From the NCBI GenBank assembly GCA_964420285.1, contig CAYQTE010000026.1, positions 1 through 55,778 of the forward strand: a DNA stretch of 55,778 nt. The letters run 5' to 3'. The notes below the pieces were generated by a model, which ran no database searches, had not been told where the DNA came from, and was given only the letters and a program-made list of their open reading frames with translations. Position numbers and translations under genes: made by a program. How positions within the stretch are numbered: the stretch's first letter is position 1; every line of letters starts with the position of its first letter. Below, in pieces: positions 18,882 through 26,210 of this stretch. The stretch is from CAYQTE01 sp964420285 (GTDB lineage Bacteria; Planctomycetota; Phycisphaerae; Tepidisphaerales; Tepidisphaeraceae).

Positions 18882-19190
18882 TCAAAAGCCCCCATCATCG
18901 CGGATTCTCGGCGCGACTTTTTCCGCGGCCAGTTTTTCGCGAAGGGCACGAACTCCTTCAATGGTCCCGTCAATCGCCGGACCCGTCATGTCACCCCACG
19001 AGGCCATAACGCTTGCCGCGGCTTGGTCGGTCGCGGCGGCAAAAATACCCCGGCGCTGGTCATAATCCTGTTCCACACGCCGCAGTTCGGCCCCAAGTCG
19101 TTCCAAGTCGTGGCCGAAGAGACCGCAAATGCTCTGGCGAATCTTCCGCACGTCGTCGACTATTGGATTTGGGGACGGTTCGTTGCTCAT
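18882..19190 (-). CDS. Small protein paired with PIN-domain gene, possible antitoxin-like partner
   Basis: The 102-residue product starts with NPIVDDVRKIRQSI followed by a Phe-Gly-His-Asp-Leu-Glu segment. This resembles the N-terminal pattern of short proteins often encoded beside PIN genes (D-x-IVDEVR-x-x-R). It lies nine bases after the PIN gene, so the two are co-transcribed. The C-terminal part is alanine and charge rich and not recognisable. An antitoxin role is inferred from the pairing; the order (PIN gene first) is less usual. Confidence 0.65.
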   Translation of the reverse strand: MSNEPSPNPIVDDVRKIRQSICGLFGHDLERLGAELRRVEQDYDQRRGIFAAATDQAAASVMASWGDMTGPAIDGTIEGVRALREKLAAEKVAPRIRDDGGF

Positions 19191-19199
19191 GGGCCACCG

Positions 19200-19691
19200 C
19201 TATTCTGGATGATAGTCCTCGTCGAGATTCCAAAGAACTTCCGGCGTGACCAGTTCTGGAATCGTCCAGCCAGCCCGCAGGCAGACCGCTCGCAGATGAG
19301 CTCGCTTGTTCGGGTTTGCCAAATGCTTGACATTCCATGTGAGAAGGAAATCCACAGAATTCAGTACACACGTTGCGACGTGGATTGCATCGCCTTCCTC
19401 GGCCGGACCAGGCATAACCCGCTCACGTACAAGGAGTCTTGCCAAACCCAACACGTCCGCCGTGATGGGCAGCCGAACCAACCCGGCCGTCAAAGCGATT
19501 GCATCATGGCTGTTGTAAAAGGTCGGGTCAGAGAGTTCCCGCAACACTTCCGCCGAGAGACACAAGTCATGCAATTTCCTCTGCTGCGCCCACCAACGCC
19601 GGCTTTCGTCTTGGTGTGCCAAGCTCCGGGCGTCTTTTCGCTCCCAAACGCAAGCGCTGAAAAAGCTCGTTTCAAGATACACCTTGGCCAT
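19200..19691 (-). CDS. PIN-domain ribonuclease (VapC-like)
   Basis: The 163-residue product has the PIN layout: KVYLETSFFSACV at the N-terminus (Glu in the place of the first acidic residue), a second acid in SAEVLREL, GDAIHVATC around residue 100 and DFLLTWNVKHLAN around residue 115. PIN domains are metal-dependent RNases, commonly the toxin of type II systems. Its downstream partner is the 102-residue gene. No canonical VapB-type DNA-binding antitoxin lies upstream, so calling this a full toxin-antitoxin pair is tentative. Confidence 0.8.
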   Translation of the reverse strand: MAKVYLETSFFSACVWERKDARSLAHQDESRRWWAQQRKLHDLCLSAEVLRELSDPTFYNSHDAIALTAGLVRLPITADVLGLARLLVRERVMPGPAEEGDAIHVATCVLNSVDFLLTWNVKHLANPNKRAHLRAVCLRAGWTIPELVTPEVLWNLDEDYHPE

Positions 19692-19745
19692 CGCGGTAAC
19701 TTATCACACTTGCCCTGTTGAAGAAATCGGTGGACGAGCGATGTT

Positions 19746-19775
19746 CCTGTTGCCGCGCGCCCTGTTGCCGCGCGC
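19746..19775. repeat. 15-bp perfect tandem duplication upstream of prfB
   Basis: The 15-base unit CCTGTTGCCGCGCGC occurs twice in direct succession (19746-19760 and 19761-19775) in the 122-base gap between the divergent PIN gene and prfB. Its GC-only half makes an alternating CGCGCGC tract in each copy. It may affect promoter spacing. Confidence 0.8.
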
Positions 19776-19813
19776 CGTTTACAAACCGCCCCTCGCACCC
19801 TACTGTTTAGCCC

Positions 19814-20930
19814 ATGATGCACGAAAACCTGTCGCAGGCCGTTGAGGATCTTTACGCCCGGATGAATACCATCCGGGACTCTCTTTGACGTCCCTACCAA
19901 ACGCACACGCTGGAAGGAACTTGAAAACCAAATGGGGGAGTCCGGTTTCTGGGACCGGCCGGATGATGCCAAGAAAGTCGTCGCCGAGGTGAAGGCGATC
20001 AAGGCCGCCGTCGAGCCGGTGGAGCAGTTGCTCAAGGCGATCGAGGATGTTCGTGCCCTGTATCAACTGGGTGCGGAAGTGCAGGACGCCGACACGCTGG
20101 CCGAAGCGGACAGGACGCTGACGGACCTTGAATCGCGGGCGGAGCGGGTGGAATTGCAATCACTGCTGGCGGGTAAGAACGATCCGCTGAACGCATTCGT
20201 GCAGATTCATGCAGGGGCGGGTGGCACCGAGGCTCAGGATTGGGCCGAGATGTTGCTGCGGATGTATCTGTTCTTTTTCGAGCGTCGTGGTTGGGATGTC
20301 AGTGAGGTGGACCGCACGTGGGGCGAACAGGCGGGGATCAAGAACGTCACGCTGCTGGTGAAAGGCGATTACGCCTATGGCTATCTCAAGGCCGAAGCGG
20401 GCGTGCATCGGCTGGTCCGGCCGAGCCCGTTCAATGCCCAGGGGAAACGTCAGACGAGCTTCGCCTCGGTGGATGTGGTGCCGGATTTTGAAGATGAAGG
20501 CGGCGAATTGGAAATCCCCGAAGGGGACATGGAAATCGTAGCATTCGTCCGGGCCAGTGGGCCGGGTGGGCAAAACGTCAACAAAGTTGCCACGGCCGTC
20601 CGCATCACCCATAAGCCGACCGGCATCCAGGTCACATGTTCCGTGGAGCGCAGCCAGCAACAGAACAAGCGACTGGCGATCGCGCTGCTGCGCGGCCGAC
20701 TCGAACAGATTGAGCAAGCCAAGCGCGATGAGGAACTCAAGGCGCTGTACGGCGACAAAGGATCGATAGCGTGGGGAAACCAGATTCGCAGCTACGTGCT
20801 GGACGACCGGCGGGTAAAAGACCATCGCACCGGCACGGAGACTGGCAATGTGGAATCAGTTCTGGACCGGGGGATGTTGGACCCATTCATAGACGCCGAA
20901 CTGCGACGGCGAAAAAAATCGAAAAAATAG
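19814..20930 (+). CDS. prfB: Peptide chain release factor 2, with programmed +1 frameshift
   Basis: RF2 reads UGA and UAA stop codons. A 24-codon first frame (19814-19885, ending NTIRDSL) stops at TGA 19886-19888 in the sequence CTTTGAC; a +1 shift skipping T19886 continues at GAC 19887 into the main frame, giving about 371 residues, the usual RF2 length. The tripeptide anticodon SPF (about residues 204-206) and the catalytic GGQ (about 251-253, SGPGGQNVNK) are intact. The GGGACT run a few bases before the slip site is a weaker Shine-Dalgarno-like element than the classical one. This supports RF2 autoregulation through its own UGA. No strong ribosome site precedes the ATG. Confidence 0.95.
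19883..19889 (+). promoter_or_regulatory. prfB +1 frameshift site (CTTTGAC)
   Basis: CTT followed by the in-frame TGA and C is the conserved RF2 slip site. Low RF2 slows termination at TGA and lets the P-site tRNA slip from CUU to UUU, restoring the full-length reading frame. Confidence 0.9.
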
Positions 20931-21056
20931 CCAGATTTCTGGAATGAATTCGACAGCCGCTTTATTCACGTCCCATCGGGGTTGCGATCTGGGAGTCCCC
21001 GGAACGTCCCATAATACTGCAAACCGCAATAGTCGGTTTGCTGTTATAATATCATT
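20931..21056 (+). promoter_or_regulatory. Promoter region of the amidohydrolase leader
   Basis: A perfect TATAAT lies at 21045-21050; no good -35 is seen at 17 bases. Instead an inverted repeat AAACCG-CAATAGT-CGGTTT (21021-21039) covers the -35 position, as an activator or repressor site would. A second short hairpin sequence (CCAGA-TT-TCTGG) lies just after the prfB stop. No open reading frame or terminator with a U-tract is visible here. Confidence 0.5.
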
Positions 21057-21304
21057 GTCCATAAGCACTTATGGATTGTCTGCACGAGGGGAGGTTACAC
21101 GTCCGATAATATAGATCGCGGACATATTGGCCCGAAGTGACCGAAGATGGCCGCCGATGGGTTGCCGGACCTTTGACGAGAGGCTGGCCGATGGCTTATG
21201 CTACCGGACCTCGGGGACGCGGAGGGAACCGGCAGCCCAGCAAGGGACCGGTTCCGGCAGGATGCCGACGGCATGAGAACGACGCACGTTCGTAAAGGTT
21301 TTCT
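21057..21304 (+). other. Candidate structured 5' leader or ncRNA with tandem internal repeat
   Basis: This 248-base noncoding stretch runs from the predicted transcription start to the amidohydrolase ATG. It opens with a perfect 8-bp dyad (TCCATAAG-CA-CTTATGGA, 21058-21075). The pair GCCGATGG ... CCGGACCT occurs twice in tandem (21153-21172 and 21187-21211). Three hairpins follow: an 8-bp stem GGAACCGG/CCGGTTCC with a 15-base loop (21225-21255), ATGCC/GGCAT (21262-21274), and GAACG/CGTTC (21277-21291) just before the AAAGG ribosome site at 21294. The layout fits a cis-regulatory RNA; I could not match it to a riboswitch, RNase P, 6S, SRP RNA or tmRNA. Confidence 0.45.
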
Positions 21305-22177
21305 ATGATCGTCGATTGTCATACTCATATCTGGCAGTCACCGGACCAGCTTGGTCAATGGGATCTGGGAGAGGGCCGGGCCACGCGCCAAAGGCCGCGA
21401 CCGCCCGGTGGGTCGCGAGTATGGCGGTCCATTCCCGCCGCCGATCCCGATCATCACTGGGCACAATCCGCCGTGGTTGATAAGTCAATCGTCCTGGGCT
21501 TTAAGAGCAAATACCTTCACGCCGAGATCCCCAACCGTTTCGTGGCCGACTATTGCAACCGTTTTCCGCAGAAGCTGATCGGGTTTGCCGGCATCGATCC
21601 CACCGAGCGGTCAGCGGTCGATGAGATTCACGCCGCACGCAGCGATCTGCGCCTCCGCGGCATTTGCATTTCGCCCGCGAACCAGGATTTTCATCCGGCC
21701 GATTCCCGGGCCATGAACCTCTATTGCGAGGCCGAAGCGCTAGGCATGCCGGTGCTGGTCCATCCGGTCGGTCCATGCAACGGGGAAAGCAAGCTGGAAT
21801 TTGGCCGGCCGTATCTTCTGGACGAGATCGCCCGATCGTTTCCCAAGCTTCGGATCGTCGTCGCCCAACTTGGCCAGCCGTGGATCGATGAGACGATCTG
21901 CCTGCTGGGCAAGCATCCACATGTCTATGCGGACGTGAGCGGGTTGCTCTCGAGGCCATGGCAGGCATACAACGCCTTAGTGATGGCACATCAGTTCAAC
22001 GTGATCGACAAGTTGTTATTTGGCAGCGACTTCCCGTACACGAGCGTCGCGGATTGCATCGAGGCGTTATACAGCATCAATCAGCTTGCCCAGGGCACGA
22101 ATCTGCCGGTGGTGCCGCGCGAATCACTGCGTGGGATCGTCGAGCGAGATGCGCTGGGGCTTTTGGGTCTGTCTTGA
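21305..22177 (+). CDS. Amidohydrolase family (amidohydrolase 2) metal-dependent hydrolase
   Basis: The 290-residue product has the TIM-barrel amidohydrolase features: DCHTHIW at the N-terminus with the HxH metal ligands, LVHPVG in the middle with a further His, and GSDFPY near residue 240 with the catalytic Asp. Proteins of this group cleave or decarboxylate small organic acids and lactones; some act on sugar lactones. AAAGG lies six bases before the ATG. The gene follows a long structured leader and is followed by a terminator-like hairpin, so it is probably a single-gene unit. Confidence 0.88.
   Translation: MIVDCHTHIWQSPDQLGQWDLGEGRATRQRPRPPGGSRVWRSIPAADPDHHWAQSAVVDKSIVLGFKSKYLHAEIPNRFVADYCNRFPQKLIGFAGIDPTERSAVDEIHAARSDLRLRGICISPANQDFHPADSRAMNLYCEAEALGMPVLVHPVGPCNGESKLEFGRPYLLDEIARSFPKLRIVVAQLGQPWIDETICLLGKHPHVYADVSGLLSRPWQAYNALVMAHQFNVIDKLLFGSDFPYTSVADCIEALYSINQLAQGTNLPVVPRESLRGIVERDALGLLGLS
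22052..22052. other. Position marker: conserved catalytic segment not separately annotated
   Basis: No independent feature is claimed at this base. It lies within the C-terminal half of the amidohydrolase gene, where a long overlapping forward frame also begins but is not thought to be coding. Confidence 0.1.
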
Positions 22178-22251
22178 CGACAATATGATTATGGGTCGTG
22201 CAACGAGCGTGTCGATGAATGGAGTCGGAGCGTCTGCTTTACCCGAATTGC

Positions 22252-22282
22252 AAAACCCACGCATCGCCATGCGTGGGTTTTT
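22252..22282 (+). terminator. Rho-independent terminator-like hairpin after amidohydrolase gene
   Basis: AAAACCCACGCAT (22252-22264) pairs perfectly over 13 bases with ATGCGTGGGTTTT (22269-22281) across a CGCC tetraloop, and the descending arm ends in a run of five Ts. It lies 75 bases after the amidohydrolase stop. The A-tract on the left side means it could work in both directions. The proposed ATG of the next gene is the first base of the right arm. Confidence 0.75.
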
Positions 22283-22901
22283 CTTTGCCCTCGCGTTGTC
22301 CGCCCTGCTGCTTACCGGCTGGGGCTGTTCCTCTGGCCTCACGCTCACTGGCATCGATGACCAAAACAAGCTCAGCCAGTCTTTTGCCAATTGCTATGCC
22401 ACCGCCACCAGCACCGGTGATTGGGATGTCGTGCTGGTGAACGATCCCACCGCATTGGCCGCCGCGCCCGCCAGAGGTCCGCTCCAACCCGCGCACCTTG
22501 AACCCCGCCAGATTGTTCACCTTCGCATCTTCTGGAAAGCGCCCGCCGGCATCAACACCGACCAGGTCGCCGCTTCCAACGCGGCCGTCGAGTGGTTTCT
22601 GGTCGGCAACGATCCATCGTCGCAGGACCTGATCGAATACGCCGGAACAGCCTTCGTCTCGATCGACCAGTCGGGCTCCACCTCGAAGGTCGTCGTCAAC
22701 GCTGCCAACCTGCGTCCGGTCGTCTGCCGTGGGCGGATGCACGATCTCCTGGGCCCCAGCAAACTCACCGGCAGCGTCGTGGCCACCGTGGACCCGACGC
22801 AGGTGAAGCAGATTCTGGACGAGGAGCAGCGACTCCTCCAGCCCATCGCGTTGTCCGCGCCGGCCGGAGCCCGTCCCGTGGGGGCGACAGCCCTTCCGTG
22901 A
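22269..22901 (+). CDS. Putative lipoprotein of unknown function
   Basis: From the ATG at 22269 the 210-residue product begins with a lipoprotein-type signal (MRGFFFALALSALLL then TGWGCSSG, Cys 20). The remainder is an alpha/beta protein with HLEPRQIVHLRIFWKAPAG and a Pro/Ala-rich C-terminus; I do not recognise the family. An upstream in-frame ATG at 22215 would add 18 residues before the signal core and has no better ribosome site. The start codon lies within a terminator-like hairpin, so expression may be limited by that structure. Confidence 0.7.
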   Translation: MRGFFFALALSALLLTGWGCSSGLTLTGIDDQNKLSQSFANCYATATSTGDWDVVLVNDPTALAAAPARGPLQPAHLEPRQIVHLRIFWKAPAGINTDQVAASNAAVEWFLVGNDPSSQDLIEYAGTAFVSIDQSGSTSKVVVNAANLRPVVCRGRMHDLLGPSKLTGSVVATVDPTQVKQILDEEQRLLQPIALSAPAGARPVGATALP

Positions 22902-22959
22902 CCGACGCCGGCTGTCACGCCCGACGGTACAACGATCGTTCTTGTTGCGTACGTTGGCG

Positions 22960-25134
22960 TTACGGCTTTTGATCCTCGTTCAACTCCAGCCGCAGATAGT
23001 CCCACACGACGCCGCTTTGCAGGTCGCCGCCGGGAACCGTCAGCGTCATGGAATTCTCGCCGGCCTTCAGCAGCGCGGCGTCGAATTTCAATGTCCGCTC
23101 CTGCGATAGGCCCTTGTCGGAGTTGTAGCGAATCGTGTTGGTTGTAATCAGCCGGGCGTTGTCGGGATCGCGCCCGTCGCCGATGGCGCCGGCACTCTTG
23201 CCGTTAATTCCCACCGCCAGTTGGCTGACACCGTTAACGCCGGCCAGTGCCACGCGGAAGAACGCCGTGCCTTGCACGGACTTATCCATGTTGAATTTGA
23301 TGGTCCAGACCGTTGCCCGGCCGCTGCCGTAAATGCGCCACGGTCCGCTCGTGTTGGTTTGCGGATATTGGGTGAGGGATTCGGCCTTGACCCAGCCAAA
23401 TCGCTGGTTGGCGGGATCCTTGGCATCGGGATTGACGAAGGACAGGTTCGTCGCGTGCGGAACTTCCTCGAAGAACCAGTCCTTGTGGTAATCGCTCTTG
23501 CCGATCGTGTAGGTGATGTCATTGGGGAAGAGCAGGGCGTAGCGCAGGTTCCAGCCCCACAGCCAGTAGTTGGCGCCGTCGCCCTTGAAGAACTTGTCAC
23601 CGGTTTTGTCGGGGTAGCCGATATCCCAGACCTGCCGGCCATAGCGAACCGGTTTCCATTCCAGCTTGCCCAGGTCCAGAGCCTTTCCCGGCGCGACGGT
23701 GATGTTCGCCTGGGCAAAATCGCCCAGTACGCCGGTGGCAAAGGCATGAAGCGTGTAATTGCCGGGACGGACCTTGGTGATGGTGAACTTGCCGTCGTCG
23801 GCACCGTCGTTCCAGAACTGGTAATGCGCGGCGTCATGGATCCACTGCACGTTGCCGCTGTCAGGATGGGTCAGGCCGACGGTCAAATGCGACAATTTGC
23901 TCGAAGCCGGATCGGGTGCCAGCGGATCGTTCAGGACGATCTGCCCGCTCACCGAGCCGCGATCCTCCATGTGGGTGTAGTCAACGCCGTTGACCCAGCC
24001 ATACGGCCATTTCGTGTTCTCTTGCTTCGCCTGTGAAAGCGCGTCCTGCCACAGTGCATTGGCATTGTCGTTCCAGCTTGCCGGCAGGGTCGGGTTGCCC
24101 GCGGTGGCGGCCAGTGTGTCCAATTCGGCCTGTGTGGTGGGCACGGCCTTGTCCAATGCGTTGACGTAAACAAAGATCGGGCCGACGACCTTTGTCCAAT
24201 CGTCACCCACGGCCAGGTTGCAGCGCGCGCCGGTGTCGTAATGGCCGCCCTCCCAGTAATCGAGGATGATCGGGTCCGGGTTGCCGTTGTCGCCATAGTG
24301 GCAATCCAGTTCCAGCTTGGTCGGACCGCCGCTGAGGTACTCAATGGTCGGGTTTATGAACCAGATTCCCATGTGCTGGCTGGTGCTGGACCAGCCGTAG
24401 GCGGGAGTCTTGTACTGCACGCCGCAGTAGTTGTATTTGTGCTCGACGGAGTTCTTATAGACGCCCTTGGTCAGGATGCGCTGCTCCTTGGCGTGGACGA
24501 CGACGCCGGTGCCCCAGTCGGTCGGCGCACACTCCAGCAGGTTCCGGTCGGCGTCCACGGTAATCCAGTCGAAGATCTGGTTGATCCGGGTGATGTAGCG
24601 GCTTTCCGGCCCGACGCTCCCGGCGCGATAGCCGGCCGGATGGCTGTAGATCGCGTACGTGTAGATCCCGCTGTCGCCCCGGCCCAGGGCATAGCGGATT
24701 TCGATGTTGCAATACGTGCCGCCGCCGGGCGCGCCGGGGCTGAGCTGGAACTGCCCGCCGGTGACGCCCTTGATCGAGACCTCGGCCCGATCGCCGCCGG
24801 TCTTGGCGGGATCAATGGTCACCGTGTCCGTCAGAGCGTTGGCCTGTGCCGCGGCCGATGGGTCTTGCTCCCAGCTTCCCCCCGAGCCCTGAACGTGGCC
24901 CATGGTATCGACGCCCTTGAAGAACAGCGACGTCAACTCGCCGCTGCGCTTGTTGATCACCGCCTTGACGACCCCATTATCCAGCGTCCAATTCCGCTCG
25001 TCGGCGGCCAGTGTGACGGGGGCATTGATTTGGGACTTGGCAACGGCCGGCAGAGCATCCGCGGCTCGTGAAGACGAAGCTGCGGTCACGAGGACGAGCA
25101 GGGCGGCAACAGTCAGCAATCGGCACTGTGACAT
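22960..25134 (-). CDS. Rhamnogalacturonan lyase (PL4 family), secreted
   Basis: The 724-residue product starts at an ATG with GGGAGAG upstream and has a Sec signal peptide (RLLTVAALLVLVTAASSSRA). The PL4 layout is visible: an N-terminal beta-sandwich catalytic domain (about residues 30-400, with NGVVKAVINKRSGELTSLFFKG), a fibronectin-III-like middle domain (about 410-500, VRPGNYTLHAFATGVLGDF) and a C-terminal carbohydrate-binding-like jelly roll (about 510-720, ending VVWDYLRLEL). PL4 enzymes split the rhamnogalacturonan-I backbone of pectin by beta-elimination. It is a single-gene unit convergent with the lipoprotein gene. Confidence 0.88.
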   Translation of the reverse strand: MSQCRLLTVAALLVLVTAASSSRAADALPAVAKSQINAPVTLAADERNWTLDNGVVKAVINKRSGELTSLFFKGVDTMGHVQGSGGSWEQDPSAAAQANALTDTVTIDPAKTGGDRAEVSIKGVTGGQFQLSPGAPGGGTYCNIEIRYALGRGDSGIYTYAIYSHPAGYRAGSVGPESRYITRINQIFDWITVDADRNLLECAPTDWGTGVVVHAKEQRILTKGVYKNSVEHKYNYCGVQYKTPAYGWSSTSQHMGIWFINPTIEYLSGGPTKLELDCHYGDNGNPDPIILDYWEGGHYDTGARCNLAVGDDWTKVVGPIFVYVNALDKAVPTTQAELDTLAATAGNPTLPASWNDNANALWQDALSQAKQENTKWPYGWVNGVDYTHMEDRGSVSGQIVLNDPLAPDPASSKLSHLTVGLTHPDSGNVQWIHDAAHYQFWNDGADDGKFTITKVRPGNYTLHAFATGVLGDFAQANITVAPGKALDLGKLEWKPVRYGRQVWDIGYPDKTGDKFFKGDGANYWLWGWNLRYALLFPNDITYTIGKSDYHKDWFFEEVPHATNLSFVNPDAKDPANQRFGWVKAESLTQYPQTNTSGPWRIYGSGRATVWTIKFNMDKSVQGTAFFRVALAGVNGVSQLAVGINGKSAGAIGDGRDPDNARLITTNTIRYNSDKGLSQERTLKFDAALLKAGENSMTLTVPGGDLQSGVVWDYLRLELNEDQKP

Positions 25135-25472
25135 ACAAGACTCTCCCGCGAATTGCATTCAAGCGAATCGAAAAGAGGCGGACGCACCGCCCGCATTCGA
25201 CTGGTCTTGCCGCACTCTTGCGGCAGGTCAATGGATCAAGAGCGAGCAGCCGAGTGAACAATATAAACCTGCGTCGCGTGCCGTACAAACTTCGGCGAAT
25301 AGTGCGGGTCAAGCGGCTCGCCGTGAACCAAGCCAAGGCGACGGCCGTGCCGGTCACCGCCAGTATCATGTCGTATTATTGCCAGTGTTGGGAAAACATC
25401 GCCTTGCCATGGACATTTCTGGACAAAACGCCGATATGAGGTAGAAATGACAGAAATGGATCGAGGTTCCTT
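25135..25472. promoter_or_regulatory. Divergent intergenic region between PL4 lyase and HTH-EIIA genes
   Basis: This 338-base gap holds the promoters of two divergent genes. A perfect dyad TGCCGCA-CTCT-TGCGGCA lies at 25208-25225, about 75-90 bases before the PL4 start, and is a candidate operator. A direct repeat TGGACA-n4-TGGACA lies near 25410-25425, before the regulator gene. No convincing -10/-35 pair or open reading frame was found. Confidence 0.45.
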
Positions 25473-26198
25473 ATGAAAGTCACCGTTCGGGACGCGGCGC
25501 AGTTGCTAAGTGTCACTGAAAAAACGATTTATCGCTGGATTAAGCAGGGTGTGATACCGGCCTATCAGGTCAATGACCAGTATCGGTTCAACCGCGCGGA
25601 ACTGTTGGAATGGGCTACGTCGCGGAAAATCAATGTGTCACCGGACATTTTTGCCGAGCCGGAAGGCGGGGAAGCTCCACCACCGCCGCTCAGTGAGGCT
25701 CTGCGGGCCGGTGGCGTACACTATCGCGTCAGCGGGGCGGACAAGGCGGCCGTGCTGCGGTCGGCCGTGGACCTCATGCAATTGCCGGAGGAAGTGGACC
25801 GCGAGTTCCTCTATCAGGTGCTCCTGGCCCGCGAGACGTTGGGATCGACAGGCATCGGGGAGGGGATCGCCATCCCGCACGTGCGAAATCCGATCGTGCT
25901 GCATCTCTCACGCCCGATGGTGACGCTGAGCTTTCTGGAACATCCGGTTGATTTTGGCGCTCTGGACGGGCAGCCGGTGACGACGCTCTTTACGCTCATC
26001 AGTCCGACGGTACGGGCACATCTGTATCTCCTGTCGCGGCTGGGGTTTGCGTTGCGCGATCCGGGTTTCAAAGGTGCGATCTTGCGGCAGGCGTCGCGCG
26101 ATGAGATAGTCGAGTCGCTGCGGCGAGTGGAGTTGACCATGACGGCCACATCGCCTAATGGATTGCACGCTCAGGCGGCGCCGACCAAGCCCGCATGA
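25473..26198 (+). CDS. HTH (MerR/excisionase-type) - PTS EIIA domain fusion regulator
   Basis: The 241-residue product has an N-terminal helix-turn-helix of the DNA-binding excisionase type (residues 1-50, VTEKTIYRWIKQGVIPAYQ), a Pro/Glu-rich linker (about 55-75) and a PTS EIIA domain of the mannitol/fructose type (about 75-225) with the phosphorylatable H136 in GEGIAIPHVRN. No EIIB or EIIC is encoded nearby, so the EIIA domain is more likely a phospho-regulated sensor than a sugar transporter part. GAGGT precedes the ATG. The gene overlaps the start region of the Hyf-like operon and probably regulates it. Confidence 0.85.
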   Translation: MKVTVRDAAQLLSVTEKTIYRWIKQGVIPAYQVNDQYRFNRAELLEWATSRKINVSPDIFAEPEGGEAPPPPLSEALRAGGVHYRVSGADKAAVLRSAVDLMQLPEEVDREFLYQVLLARETLGSTGIGEGIAIPHVRNPIVLHLSRPMVTLSFLEHPVDFGALDGQPVTTLFTLISPTVRAHLYLLSRLGFALRDPGFKGAILRQASRDEIVESLRRVELTMTATSPNGLHAQAAPTKPA

Positions 26199-26210
26199 CG
26201 AGCGAAACGG

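Noticed and set aside
21057..21304. Leader considered as 6S, SRP RNA, RNase P or tmRNA
   Set aside because: None of the conserved core sequences of those RNAs was found.
22020..22268. N-terminal extension of the lipoprotein gene into the amidohydrolase gene
   Set aside because: It would overlap a well supported gene and bury the lipoprotein signal; treated as noncoding in that frame.
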